Of a stretch of DNA of 50,943 nt, positions 43,400-50,574 are shown piece by piece; position 1 is the stretch's first letter, and each line of letters opens with the position of its first letter. A program made the position numbers and the translations under genes. The DNA comes from Coraliomargarita_B sp046540835 (GTDB taxonomy: Bacteria; Verrucomicrobiota; Verrucomicrobiia; Opitutales; Coraliomargaritaceae). The notes beneath the pieces are model-generated. The model saw only the letters and a list, made by a program, of their open reading frames with translations. It was not told the origin of the DNA and did not search any database. The stretch lies in assembly GCA_046540835.1 (NCBI GenBank), contig JBKHEL010000004.1, positions 1-50,943 on the forward strand, read 5' to 3'.

Positions 43400-44284
43400 T
43401 CAAGATTCGCCTGAGCCTAGCAATCCGTCGATGATCGACTGCGCCTGCGCGGCATAGCCACCGCCAAACAAGTTGGCATGATTGAGCACATGGTAGAGGT
43501 TGTAGAGCTTTTTGCGCCGCGCGTAACCTGCGTCGAGCGGCCACTCCTCCCCGTAGGCCTGATAAAACGCCTGCGGGAAGCCGCCGAAAAATTCGCTGAA
43601 AGCCAAATCAGTCTCGCGGTCGCCGTAGTAGCTTGCGGGATCGTAGAGCACCGGGGTGCCGTCTTCGAGGAAGTCGGCATTGCCGGACCAGAGGTCGCCG
43701 TGCACTAAGGATGCTGCCGGGCGATGGCCACTGAGGAGGCGATCCACCTGCCCGAGAAGTTCGGCAGAACGCTCGACCGGCACACCCTGGCGGTCGGCCA
43801 GTTCGAATTGGGGGCGGAGCCGCTGCTCACGAAAAAAGTCTGGCCAGTCTTCAGTCCACGAGTTGGTTTGCGGGGTGGTGCCGATCGTGTTGTCCCGCTG
43901 CCAACCGAATGCCGCCTCTGTGGTCCGGTGGAGCCGCGCGAGGCCACGGCCCATGCGGGCCCAGCCGTCCGGTTTCGGCCTGCCGAGCGGGAGTGCCTCC
44001 AACACGAGGTAGCTGTGCCGGCCCACCGCCCCGCAGCAGACCGCTGTCGGCACACGAATCGTCTTCGTCGCAGCGATCGCGCCCAGGGCCGCCGCCTCCG
44101 CTTCGAACATGCCCCGGGCTTCAGCACTATTAAGTTTGATAAAGTAGCTGCGGTGGCCATCGCCCGCGACGTAGGCTTCGTTGATGCAGCCGCCGCTCTT
44201 GCGCTGGAGCGCTGTGAGGGTGAACGGACGGCCTGTGGCCCCCGTGATCGCCCCGGATAGTGCCTCGCGCAATTCCTTCGTCAT
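43400..44284 (-). CDS. Fructosamine/ribulosamine kinase family protein
   Basis: A 294-residue protein kinase-like enzyme related to fructosamine-3-kinase, which phosphorylates glycated amines so that they break down. Motifs are the N-terminal lysine strand (FIKLNSAE, Lys 50), catalytic loop LVHGDLWSGN (195-202) and metal loop DPASYYGDRE (215-224). Bacterial homologues act mainly on ribulosamines and erythrulosamines. Its ATG overlaps the stop of the RES toxin gene by ATGA, so it is the third gene of an Xre-RES-kinase operon. The pairing is discussed under findings. It converges on ahcY. Confidence 0.88.
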   Translation of the reverse strand: MTKELREALSGAITGATGRPFTLTALQRKSGGCINEAYVAGDGHRSYFIKLNSAEARGMFEAEAAALGAIAATKTIRVPTAVCCGAVGRHSYLVLEALPLGRPKPDGWARMGRGLARLHRTTEAAFGWQRDNTIGTTPQTNSWTEDWPDFFREQRLRPQFELADRQGVPVERSAELLGQVDRLLSGHRPAASLVHGDLWSGNADFLEDGTPVLYDPASYYGDRETDLAFSEFFGGFPQAFYQAYGEEWPLDAGYARRKKLYNLYHVLNHANLFGGGYAAQAQSIIDGLLGSGES

Positions 44285-44757
44285 GTCATCAATAATCGAG
44301 TATCGAATGAAAAGGGGCTCGCCGGGCCGATTTCAAGCTTCGAAAAATCGGGGTGCTCCGGATTCAGCAGGAAGTTATCCTCCACCGGGATGATCGCACT
44401 GGGCACCCGGAGAGCCGACTGACGAGCAGAGCGGATCCAGTCGTCGCCCATCCGTCGGGTCGCGCCGAGAGTCTCGGCGAAATCGCCGCCCGCGTCCGGA
44501 TACACCGGATTTGCGAGCTGCTTGATACACGATGTCGGGATTTGGATGGGGATGGCCAGGAGCTCCGGGACTCGTCCAGACGGGTCCAGGTGGACCAGGA
44601 TTTCCAGCAAGGCCAGCGCCAGGGTGCTGCTGGCGTAGACGGTGCGCACGCCCCGGCTGTTCCAGCGCCCGCCGAAGCGATAAGCCCCCTCGCCATCGAA
44701 GGCGGTGTCTGCCCGGGCCGCCTTGACCAGTCGCCAGGCCTGCCGGTGCTCAGACAT
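44281..44757 (-). CDS. RES-domain toxin
   Basis: A 158-residue toxin of the RES family, whose studied members destroy NAD+ in the cell by phosphorolysis or hydrolysis. The name residues are visible: Arg 31 in FGGRWNSRG, Glu 52 in ALALLEILVHL and Ser 120 in VPSAIIP, so it looks intact. ATG 44757 overlaps the end of the antitoxin gene by 8 bp; an upstream ATG at 44772 is less likely. It is coupled to the kinase gene downstream. Confidence 0.9.
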   Translation of the reverse strand: MSEHRQAWRLVKAARADTAFDGEGAYRFGGRWNSRGVRTVYASSTLALALLEILVHLDPSGRVPELLAIPIQIPTSCIKQLANPVYPDAGGDFAETLGATRRMGDDWIRSARQSALRVPSAIIPVEDNFLLNPEHPDFSKLEIGPASPFSFDTRLLMT

Positions 44758-45190
44758 AGACCCCATACTCAAGGCGGCCGATCAGGTCCTCCACCTCGCG
44801 TGCGCCCAGCTCCGTCTCGGCAAAATCAAGCGGACTGCGCCCCGCCAGACTCCGGGCCGGACGCATGAGCCAGGCCCGTGCCGTTGCCGGATCGCCCTCG
44901 AAGTAGTCCACTGCCTGCCAGTAGAGGCGGGCGTAGCGCATCAGGCGGTCGCTGTGGTCGCGGTCGAGCGCTTGTTGTTTGGCGCGTCGACGACTCAGGG
45001 TCGCCACTGAAATCCCGATTTTTGCGGCCATCTCCTCTACTGAAAGCCCCAGCAGCCCCCGCAGCGCGTCGAACTCCCCGACCGGTAAGCCACGCAGAAC
45101 GCGGTCGACCATGCCCGCCGGATTGTCGGCGTAGGCAGCCTGACTCTCTTCGACGATCCAATGTGTTTTGTCTTCCGGTTTGTATTTCAT
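44750..45190 (-). CDS. Xre-type antitoxin with DUF2384 (MbcA/ParS) domain
   Basis: A 146-residue antitoxin of the RES-Xre system. A helix-turn-helix covers about residues 48-72 (LSVEEMAAKIGISVATLSRRR), and the C-terminal DUF2384 region spans about 76-146 and inserts into the toxin in known structures. These antitoxins repress their own promoter as complexes. ATG 45190 is preferred over ATG 45202, because a -10 box and operator palindrome lie just upstream of it. Stop overlaps the toxin start. Confidence 0.9.
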   Translation of the reverse strand: MKYKPEDKTHWIVEESQAAYADNPAGMVDRVLRGLPVGEFDALRGLLGLSVEEMAAKIGISVATLSRRRAKQQALDRDHSDRLMRYARLYWQAVDYFEGDPATARAWLMRPARSLAGRSPLDFAETELGAREVEDLIGRLEYGVYV

Positions 45191-45196
45191 ATGAAA
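45185..45196. promoter_or_regulatory. Palindrome TTTCATATGAAA at the antitoxin start (operator)
   Basis: A perfect 12-bp palindrome centred on CATATG that includes the antitoxin start codon. With its partner at 45207-45218 the centres are 22 bp apart, about two helical turns. Such paired palindromes are expected for cooperative autorepression by the RES-Xre complex. Confidence 0.65.
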
Positions 45197-45202
45197 GAAC
45201 AA

Positions 45203-45230
45203 ATCATATCATATGATACGTTTCAAGCAA
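45203..45230 (-). promoter_or_regulatory. Candidate promoter of the Xre-RES-kinase operon
   Basis: On the minus strand TTGCTT (45230-45225) and TATGAT (45208-45203) are separated by 16 bp. A start would fall near 45196, leaving a leader of only a few nucleotides to ATG 45190. The upstream palindrome covers the spacer and touches the -10 box, so bound repressor would block polymerase. Confidence 0.5.
45207..45218. promoter_or_regulatory. Palindrome TATCATATGATA in the promoter (operator)
   Basis: A perfect 12-bp palindrome with the same CATATG core as the one at 45185-45196, lying across the spacer and -10 region of the candidate promoter. It is a probable second site for the antitoxin complex. 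Confidence 0.65.
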
Positions 45231-45242
45231 ATTTTCTCATTT

Positions 45243-45581
45243 TTACAGTCTTCCTTCAGCCTGCATCTGCTTCAATTTGTTGCTGTCGACGGTGTCTGGT
45301 GCCCGCTTGTCCTTGCCGGCGGTCTTATGATACAGCCCGCTCACCTTGTCCTTCTCGTAGCGGGTAAAACCGTGTTTCTCGACATTTTCATTGGAGAGTT
45401 TCGCCTTGGTTGCCCCCTCCGTGTATTTCTTGGGCAAGTTTGGCGCGGCAAAGACCTTCCGCACCGGTTGTCCTGTTTTCGGGTGTTGGGTCAGCACCGG
45501 ATCCGACATCCGCTGGATTACTTCGAAGCAATCGCCCTCGGAACCGTCCGGTCGAATTTCCTGATAGAGGTAGGTTGGCAT
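45243..45581 (-). CDS. FmdB-like small protein lacking the zinc-ribbon cysteines
   Basis: A 112-residue protein that starts like FmdB-family regulatory proteins (MPTYLYQ, then FEVIQRMSDPVLTQHP). The family normally holds zinc through two CxxC pairs at these positions, but here they read YQEI and HPKTGQ. Only one Cys remains in the whole protein. It is therefore a degenerate or metal-free version. The C-terminal half is basic and low in motif content. It stands upstream of the toxin-antitoxin operon on the same strand, with 40-52 bp between; the intervening promoter suggests separate control. Confidence 0.65.
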   Translation of the reverse strand: MPTYLYQEIRPDGSEGDCFEVIQRMSDPVLTQHPKTGQPVRKVFAAPNLPKKYTEGATKAKLSNENVEKHGFTRYEKDKVSGLYHKTAGKDKRAPDTVDSNKLKQMQAEGRL

Positions 45582-45674
45582 GCGGGTAATTAAACACGCG
45601 CAGCCCGTTCGATCGAATACATTCTACCGGATTTTTAACTTTCGTTATTTATCTTAGACTATAGGATCCCCCGT

Positions 45675-48317
45675 ATGTTGTTTACCCGAGTATTGATCGC
45701 TACCCTGTTCCTTTTTGCTGCGACGGCCCTTCAAAGCCGCGAGCTAGCCAACCCGACCAAGCACCCTTACGAGGCCTCCCTGATCCGCTTGAATCCGGAT
45801 CAACTCCTGCCGGAGTCGACCACATCGGTGCAGGTGACGCGCGACGGCGAGCCGGTTGCCGCGCAACTGGAGACGGTTGAAGGCGGACGGGTCGTGTGGG
45901 TCGCGGCGGATCTGGAGCCCGGAGAGAAAGCAGACTATCAGATTCAGCGCGGGCGCGGTCCGCAGAAGACGCTGATACAGGAAACGCCGGAAATGCTGAT
46001 TTTGTCCAACGGGCTGCTGGATCTGGCGGTGCCGAAGGCGTGGAGCCAGGGAGAACCGCTCCCGGCCCCGATATTGGGCTTCCGTCAATCCGAAGGCGAG
46101 ACTTTTGGGGCAGGCAAGTGGCTGGATCATTCGAAGCCCCTGTCCTTGCGGGTCGAGAAAGTTGGGGATGGTCCGCTTTTCGCGAAAGTGCGCCTCCACT
46201 ATGAATTCGAGGCGGGTTCGGCCACCGTGGAGATCTTGTTGCCCCCGGACCGCCCCTATGCGCAGATCACCTCTGAGCACAACATGCGGCGCGGTGATGG
46301 CTGGGAGCTTGTTTTGTCGCAGGACGATGCCTCGGCGGAGGGGAAACTCCGGCGCTGGTATAAAGGACCGTTTCAGGCAGCGCCGGGCGAGGAAACCTTC
46401 GAGTTGAAGCCGGGATACACCCGCCTGGGAGAGACGATTATTCGCCTGCAGCCCCGCTGGACCCAGGGCTTTGACGACGGCTGGTCTTTCGGCGTCTCCG
46501 GGACGAAGGGCTATTCGGGGGCACTGGTGGTGCGGGCCGGCCAGTGGCGCTGGCCCCATGATAACAAGCCGGAAGCCAAGGTGAAACCCTCCGGCGATTG
46601 GGCCGGGCTCCATTTGCCTACCTTCCGCGGGCGCCGCACCTGGCTCCTGCTTGCCGGAGAACAGGAACTGGCGGACGAAGTCCCCCGCCTGGCCAAAACG
46701 GAATCGTTCATCAACCCCGACAAGCTCGCGAATCACTACCGACTCCCCTTCGAGGAAGGGGAAAGCAAATTGATCGGCGGACGGAATTTTTATTCAAACC
46801 AGACCAATCCAACCGGGATGATGCGTCAGCAGAACAAGGGCCGCTTGAAGGACGCTGCTGCGGGGAAAACAAAAAAGAGCCTGGGGTCGCTCTACGCGGC
46901 GCAGGCTTTTTTCGATCCGGATTGGTATGGTGACATGGAGCATCAGTGGTCGCCGATCAACCCCAACTTTCACACAGATTTCATCAAGGGGGGGATCGCC
47001 CTGGCGGCCCAACTGCGTGATCATCCGGAGTTTGAGCACGTCCGCGCCCTGGCCGAAGCCGCTTTTCGCCGTGATATGACCTTTGCGGTCACTTTGCCCG
47101 GCGGGGCAGGGCAGGAGTGCCCCGGATATCAGCAGCATGCCATGGATTCCTGGCGGGATCTCGCCCCCATTTGCGCGAAGTATCTCGGATTTGATCCCCG
47201 GGAGTGGCCCCGCTACCAGGAAGGGGCACGCTTCCTCGCAAAAGTCTCCGTGCCCACGGGAAGCGGTCGGAAATTTCACCCGGCGGGCGATACGCACCCC
47301 AACCGCCGGGAGCCCCTCAACTGGGCCAAAGGTTTCGGCGTTAGCGAAAGCCCGGATTCATGGACGAGCGAGGAATTCCCCGGTTTCGGTGTGGTTTTCC
47401 GCGCGAACTCGGGTTTGAGCGACGAGACCTATCTTTCCTTCAAATCGGGTCCGAATCGCGGCCATTACCACGGCGACCAGCTGTCCTTGCACTGGGTGCA
47501 TCAGGGGCAGCCCCTCGCGGTCGACCATCACGCCAGCTACAAGCCGCGCCCGGGGCAGGAGCACATGCACAATCGCCTTTCTTTTTCGGTTGAGGGGATG
47601 CCGTTTGCAAATATGGACGGGCATGAGGGCCTGCTCGCTTTCAAGACGCACGAACTGGCCGATGTCGCGGTTGGACGGGTCGAGAGTCCGCGCGTGCGCG
47701 AAGTCAAAAAGCTGCCCCCCGAGGATTGGGACGTGTCTGAGCCTCAGGTCACATTCGATACCCCGCTCCGGTATCAGCGAACCGTCGTCTTCCTGAAAGG
47801 TGAAACCCCCGTCATTGTGCTCGTGGATGACTTTTCCGGGCCGGAAGTGACCGCGACCTGGAACCTGCATGTGCGCGGAAACAAAGCAGATCGAAAGGGC
47901 GACTGGATTGACTTCGGTCGTGCACAGGTCTTCCTGCCCGCTGAGCGCGGGGAGGATTTTGAGGCCTTTCCCTGGGAGCACAGCAACGGAGGGAAGGAAA
48001 AAACCACCGCGGCGCGCGTTCACCGAAAAGGCTCCGAAGGACGCTTCATCAGCGTCTTGATTCCGGGCACAGAGCGCCCGGACCTGAGCATCCGGGGCGA
48101 GCGTTTGCGCTTTGCTTCGGGCCTGGAACTCGATCTTTCTGCGGGCAACGGCATCCGCTTGAAGGCTGCCGACGGGTCAACGCACGAGTTGCTGTCGGCC
48201 GCTGAAGCTCGGACCTATCGCCCGCAGGGTGACATCGGTCTGTTCGTGCCGGATGTGGGCTACCCTTTCGGCCCTCTCCCGGAATGGCTGATCCAGCAGC
48301 GCGTCCGCCAGCGCTAG
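45675..48317 (+). CDS. Secreted heparinase II/III-like polysaccharide lyase
   Basis: An 880-residue exported protein: signal peptide about 1-22, an N-terminal beta-rich domain (about 40-300), an alpha-helical toroid-like region (about 370-560), then a beta-sandwich with the heparinase II/III signature. That signature is around residues 593-608 (SGPNRGHYHGDQLSLHW), followed by VDHHASY. In lyases of this type such His and Tyr residues catalyse beta-elimination of uronic-acid polysaccharides. The substrate (heparin-like, alginate or another uronate polymer) cannot be named. No sulfatase or SusC/D-type gene is nearby. An A/T-rich stretch precedes the start, but no ribosome site is seen. Confidence 0.75.
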   Translation: MLFTRVLIATLFLFAATALQSRELANPTKHPYEASLIRLNPDQLLPESTTSVQVTRDGEPVAAQLETVEGGRVVWVAADLEPGEKADYQIQRGRGPQKTLIQETPEMLILSNGLLDLAVPKAWSQGEPLPAPILGFRQSEGETFGAGKWLDHSKPLSLRVEKVGDGPLFAKVRLHYEFEAGSATVEILLPPDRPYAQITSEHNMRRGDGWELVLSQDDASAEGKLRRWYKGPFQAAPGEETFELKPGYTRLGETIIRLQPRWTQGFDDGWSFGVSGTKGYSGALVVRAGQWRWPHDNKPEAKVKPSGDWAGLHLPTFRGRRTWLLLAGEQELADEVPRLAKTESFINPDKLANHYRLPFEEGESKLIGGRNFYSNQTNPTGMMRQQNKGRLKDAAAGKTKKSLGSLYAAQAFFDPDWYGDMEHQWSPINPNFHTDFIKGGIALAAQLRDHPEFEHVRALAEAAFRRDMTFAVTLPGGAGQECPGYQQHAMDSWRDLAPICAKYLGFDPREWPRYQEGARFLAKVSVPTGSGRKFHPAGDTHPNRREPLNWAKGFGVSESPDSWTSEEFPGFGVVFRANSGLSDETYLSFKSGPNRGHYHGDQLSLHWVHQGQPLAVDHHASYKPRPGQEHMHNRLSFSVEGMPFANMDGHEGLLAFKTHELADVAVGRVESPRVREVKKLPPEDWDVSEPQVTFDTPLRYQRTVVFLKGETPVIVLVDDFSGPEVTATWNLHVRGNKADRKGDWIDFGRAQVFLPAERGEDFEAFPWEHSNGGKEKTTAARVHRKGSEGRFISVLIPGTERPDLSIRGERLRFASGLELDLSAGNGIRLKAADGSTHELLSAAEARTYRPQGDIGLFVPDVGYPFGPLPEWLIQQRVRQR

Positions 48318-48394
48318 AGCGCCGCTCCCCCGGCTTCGGCCCGCACATTACAGGCTAAAAAGTCGACCTGCTGCCCACATGTCGGCGATGACGT

Positions 48395-48422
48395 TTGACA
48401 AGTCAATGGCGCGTTCCATACT
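48395..48422 (+). promoter_or_regulatory. Candidate sigma-70 promoter before the 667-residue secreted protein
   Basis: TTGACA and CATACT separated by 16 bp, about 150 bp upstream of the start codon. The -35 box is a full match and the -10 matches at four of six positions. It would separate transcription of this gene from the lyase gene before it. Confidence 0.45.
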
Positions 48423-48535
48423 CCCCGAACATGGAACTGTTCGTGCGCTGCGGGGTCCTCTCTACCGGGAGTTTCTGATACGCTCTCCGGTCTTTGGATT
48501 CCCGCCCGGCATGACCTGCCAGCCCCGACCAGCTC

Positions 48536-48556
48536 AACAACAAACAACAAACAACA
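48536..48556 (+). repeat. Three perfect 7-bp AACAACA repeats in a leader
   Basis: Three AACAACA units, followed by an A-run and ACCCCACCCT, end 14 bp before the start codon of the 667-residue protein. The leader would be unstructured. No Shine-Dalgarno is present. Confidence 0.85.
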
Positions 48557-48570
48557 AAAAACCCCACCCT

Positions 48571-50574
48571 ATGCATAGAACGATTCTTACCCTTACCTCG
48601 GCAATTTGCGGCCTCCTTGCGGCCGGATCACTCGGCGCTCAGAGCAGTGTTTCCACTGTTGAAGACGGGGTGGTGACGATCCACCCGGTCGAGGTGGATG
48701 CGCGCTTTAAGAATTCGACCACGCCGGAACTGGAGGCGCGGTTTAAGGAATTCTACAATGAAATCCTGCGCCAGGAAACCCGAGGTAAAGATGGCTCGTT
48801 TCGGGGCGTTCAGGGGAACCGCTACGCCGAAAATGAAAAGCGCTCTTACCCCAGCGCGATGATGCATGTTTTGGCCGGCAATGTGGAAACCGGGATGGAT
48901 TTCCTCCAGGCCGGTGATCAGCCGCAAAACGACAAAGACAATATTCACACCGAAGGGATCGATCTGTATTGGGGCTTTACGCTCAAGGGCCAGGTGCGCA
49001 AATATTTCCAATTCGGCGATCTCCTCGATGCCGACTACCGCAAGAAGATGGAAAAGGCGATCGATTCATGGACCGAGTCGCACCCGCGTTTTACGCCGCA
49101 TCCCGCTTATAAGCGTTATGATCCAAACGAGCAGGGGTGGGGGCCGAACCGCTTCGGGCACCGCCAGGTGGACGGGCGCCGCACGGATAATCTATATGCG
49201 ATGAGCACCACCTCCATTTACCTGTTTGCCGAAGCAAGCGGTAATGAAGAGACCCGAAAGCGTGCCAAGAGCGAAATACTCGGCTATGTCTGGGCGCTCT
49301 ATAATATCGGCCACGGGGAGTGGGACAGTATCGCCTACCACTCACATGTCGTGGCCCCCTATCTGAGTCTTTATGATTTCGCCGAAGACCCGGAGGTGAA
49401 GCTGGCGGCCAAGCTCGCGCTTGACCACTTCTTCACGGCTGCGGCGCTCAAATGGCAGCGGGCCACCTTTCTGGGGGCATCGAAGCGCGACTACGGCGGT
49501 GGCAGCTATCACCAAATGGGCAACGGCTTCACCCATTTCTTCAATCTGTATTTCCAGGATTCCGACAAAGTTCATGCCGAGCCCGATCACCTCCACGCAA
49601 TCACCAGTGCCTACCGGCCACCTGCCGCAGTGCGGGCCCTGGCCAGGCGGGAATTCGACCGTCCGGTCGAGATCCTGGCTACGAAGCCGAATTATGAGAA
49701 CTGGAAAAAAGGGGCAAGCGACCGCCCCCGCAACTTTGAAACGCTCTACATCGGCAATCACGGCGGCATGGGCAGCGCGATCGACCGCGGAGGCAACGGC
49801 GATTTGGCCCCGTTTCGGGTGGTTCTGAACAAGGGAAAGCAGGGCACGGAAGTCTTCGCACTCTCACCGGACCGGAAGCTCAATACCAAGCTGAAAGGCT
49901 CGCAAATCGCTCAATACAAAAATCTGGCGATTTTTATGAGCAACGAGCGCAAGCACCCCTGGCATGTTTATGCAACAGATGGCCTCGAAGTCGAGGAAGC
50001 CGGCGAGGTCACTTTCTTCAAGAGCGATCAGGCTTGGTTGGCCCTGCGCTCGCACGGGCTTGGCGGGCTCAATCCAACGAAAATGAAGGGGAAAAAGCAA
50101 TTGGGCAATCCGTCCGCCAATTGGTGGACGGCGGACCATCAGGCCGAGTGGAATTTCTTCAGCGTCGAATTGGGTGAAAAAGGAGAATACCGCTCCTTCG
50201 CTGATTTCCGCGATGCTGTCTTGAAACGGGGCAGCTTGAAGGTCGATCCAAAACGCAGCCAGGTGGTTCTCACCTCCGGGAAGGGCCGGGTCCTCGAGGC
50301 GGGCTATAACTCGGAAAAGGACTATCCGGTCGTCATCCGCGACGGCGAGGCCCGCGACTGGGACGACCCGAAAGAGTGGGCCCTTTGGCAGACCTCTGAT
50401 GGTAGTGACCTGATTCACCTCGGGTGGAAGGAAGGTCAGTTATCGGTCAACGCCGGCAGTCACAGCTTCAACGCATCCTTCGAAATCGACGGTTTTTCAG
50501 GGAGCGACGTCACCCGCAAACAGCTCGAAGGCGAGCGTGAGCTGAACGCCCGGATTTCTTTCGAGGATAAGTAG
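48571..50574 (+). CDS. Secreted protein of unknown family, helical-toroid-like
   Basis: A 667-residue exported protein with a signal peptide (about 1-24, ending GSLGAQ). I do not recognise the family. Residues about 40-330 are helical, with aromatic and His-rich loops such as YHSHVVAPYLSLYDF and GGGSYHQMGNGFTHFF. The rest (about 350-667) is rich in beta strands with alternating charged turns. This order, helical toroid then beta-sandwich, matches many polysaccharide lyases, and the neighbour is a heparinase II/III-like lyase. A lyase or hydrolase acting on the same polymer is an inference, and the catalytic residues are not assigned. It has its own candidate promoter and a heptad-repeat leader. 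Confidence 0.6.
   Translation: MHRTILTLTSAICGLLAAGSLGAQSSVSTVEDGVVTIHPVEVDARFKNSTTPELEARFKEFYNEILRQETRGKDGSFRGVQGNRYAENEKRSYPSAMMHVLAGNVETGMDFLQAGDQPQNDKDNIHTEGIDLYWGFTLKGQVRKYFQFGDLLDADYRKKMEKAIDSWTESHPRFTPHPAYKRYDPNEQGWGPNRFGHRQVDGRRTDNLYAMSTTSIYLFAEASGNEETRKRAKSEILGYVWALYNIGHGEWDSIAYHSHVVAPYLSLYDFAEDPEVKLAAKLALDHFFTAAALKWQRATFLGASKRDYGGGSYHQMGNGFTHFFNLYFQDSDKVHAEPDHLHAITSAYRPPAAVRALARREFDRPVEILATKPNYENWKKGASDRPRNFETLYIGNHGGMGSAIDRGGNGDLAPFRVVLNKGKQGTEVFALSPDRKLNTKLKGSQIAQYKNLAIFMSNERKHPWHVYATDGLEVEEAGEVTFFKSDQAWLALRSHGLGGLNPTKMKGKKQLGNPSANWWTADHQAEWNFFSVELGEKGEYRSFADFRDAVLKRGSLKVDPKRSQVVLTSGKGRVLEAGYNSEKDYPVVIRDGEARDWDDPKEWALWQTSDGSDLIHLGWKEGQLSVNAGSHSFNASFEIDGFSGSDVTRKQLEGERELNARISFEDK

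Noticed and set aside
45744..46736. A 330-codon minus-strand frame
   Set aside because: Shadow of the heparinase-like gene; no start context or recognisable domain.
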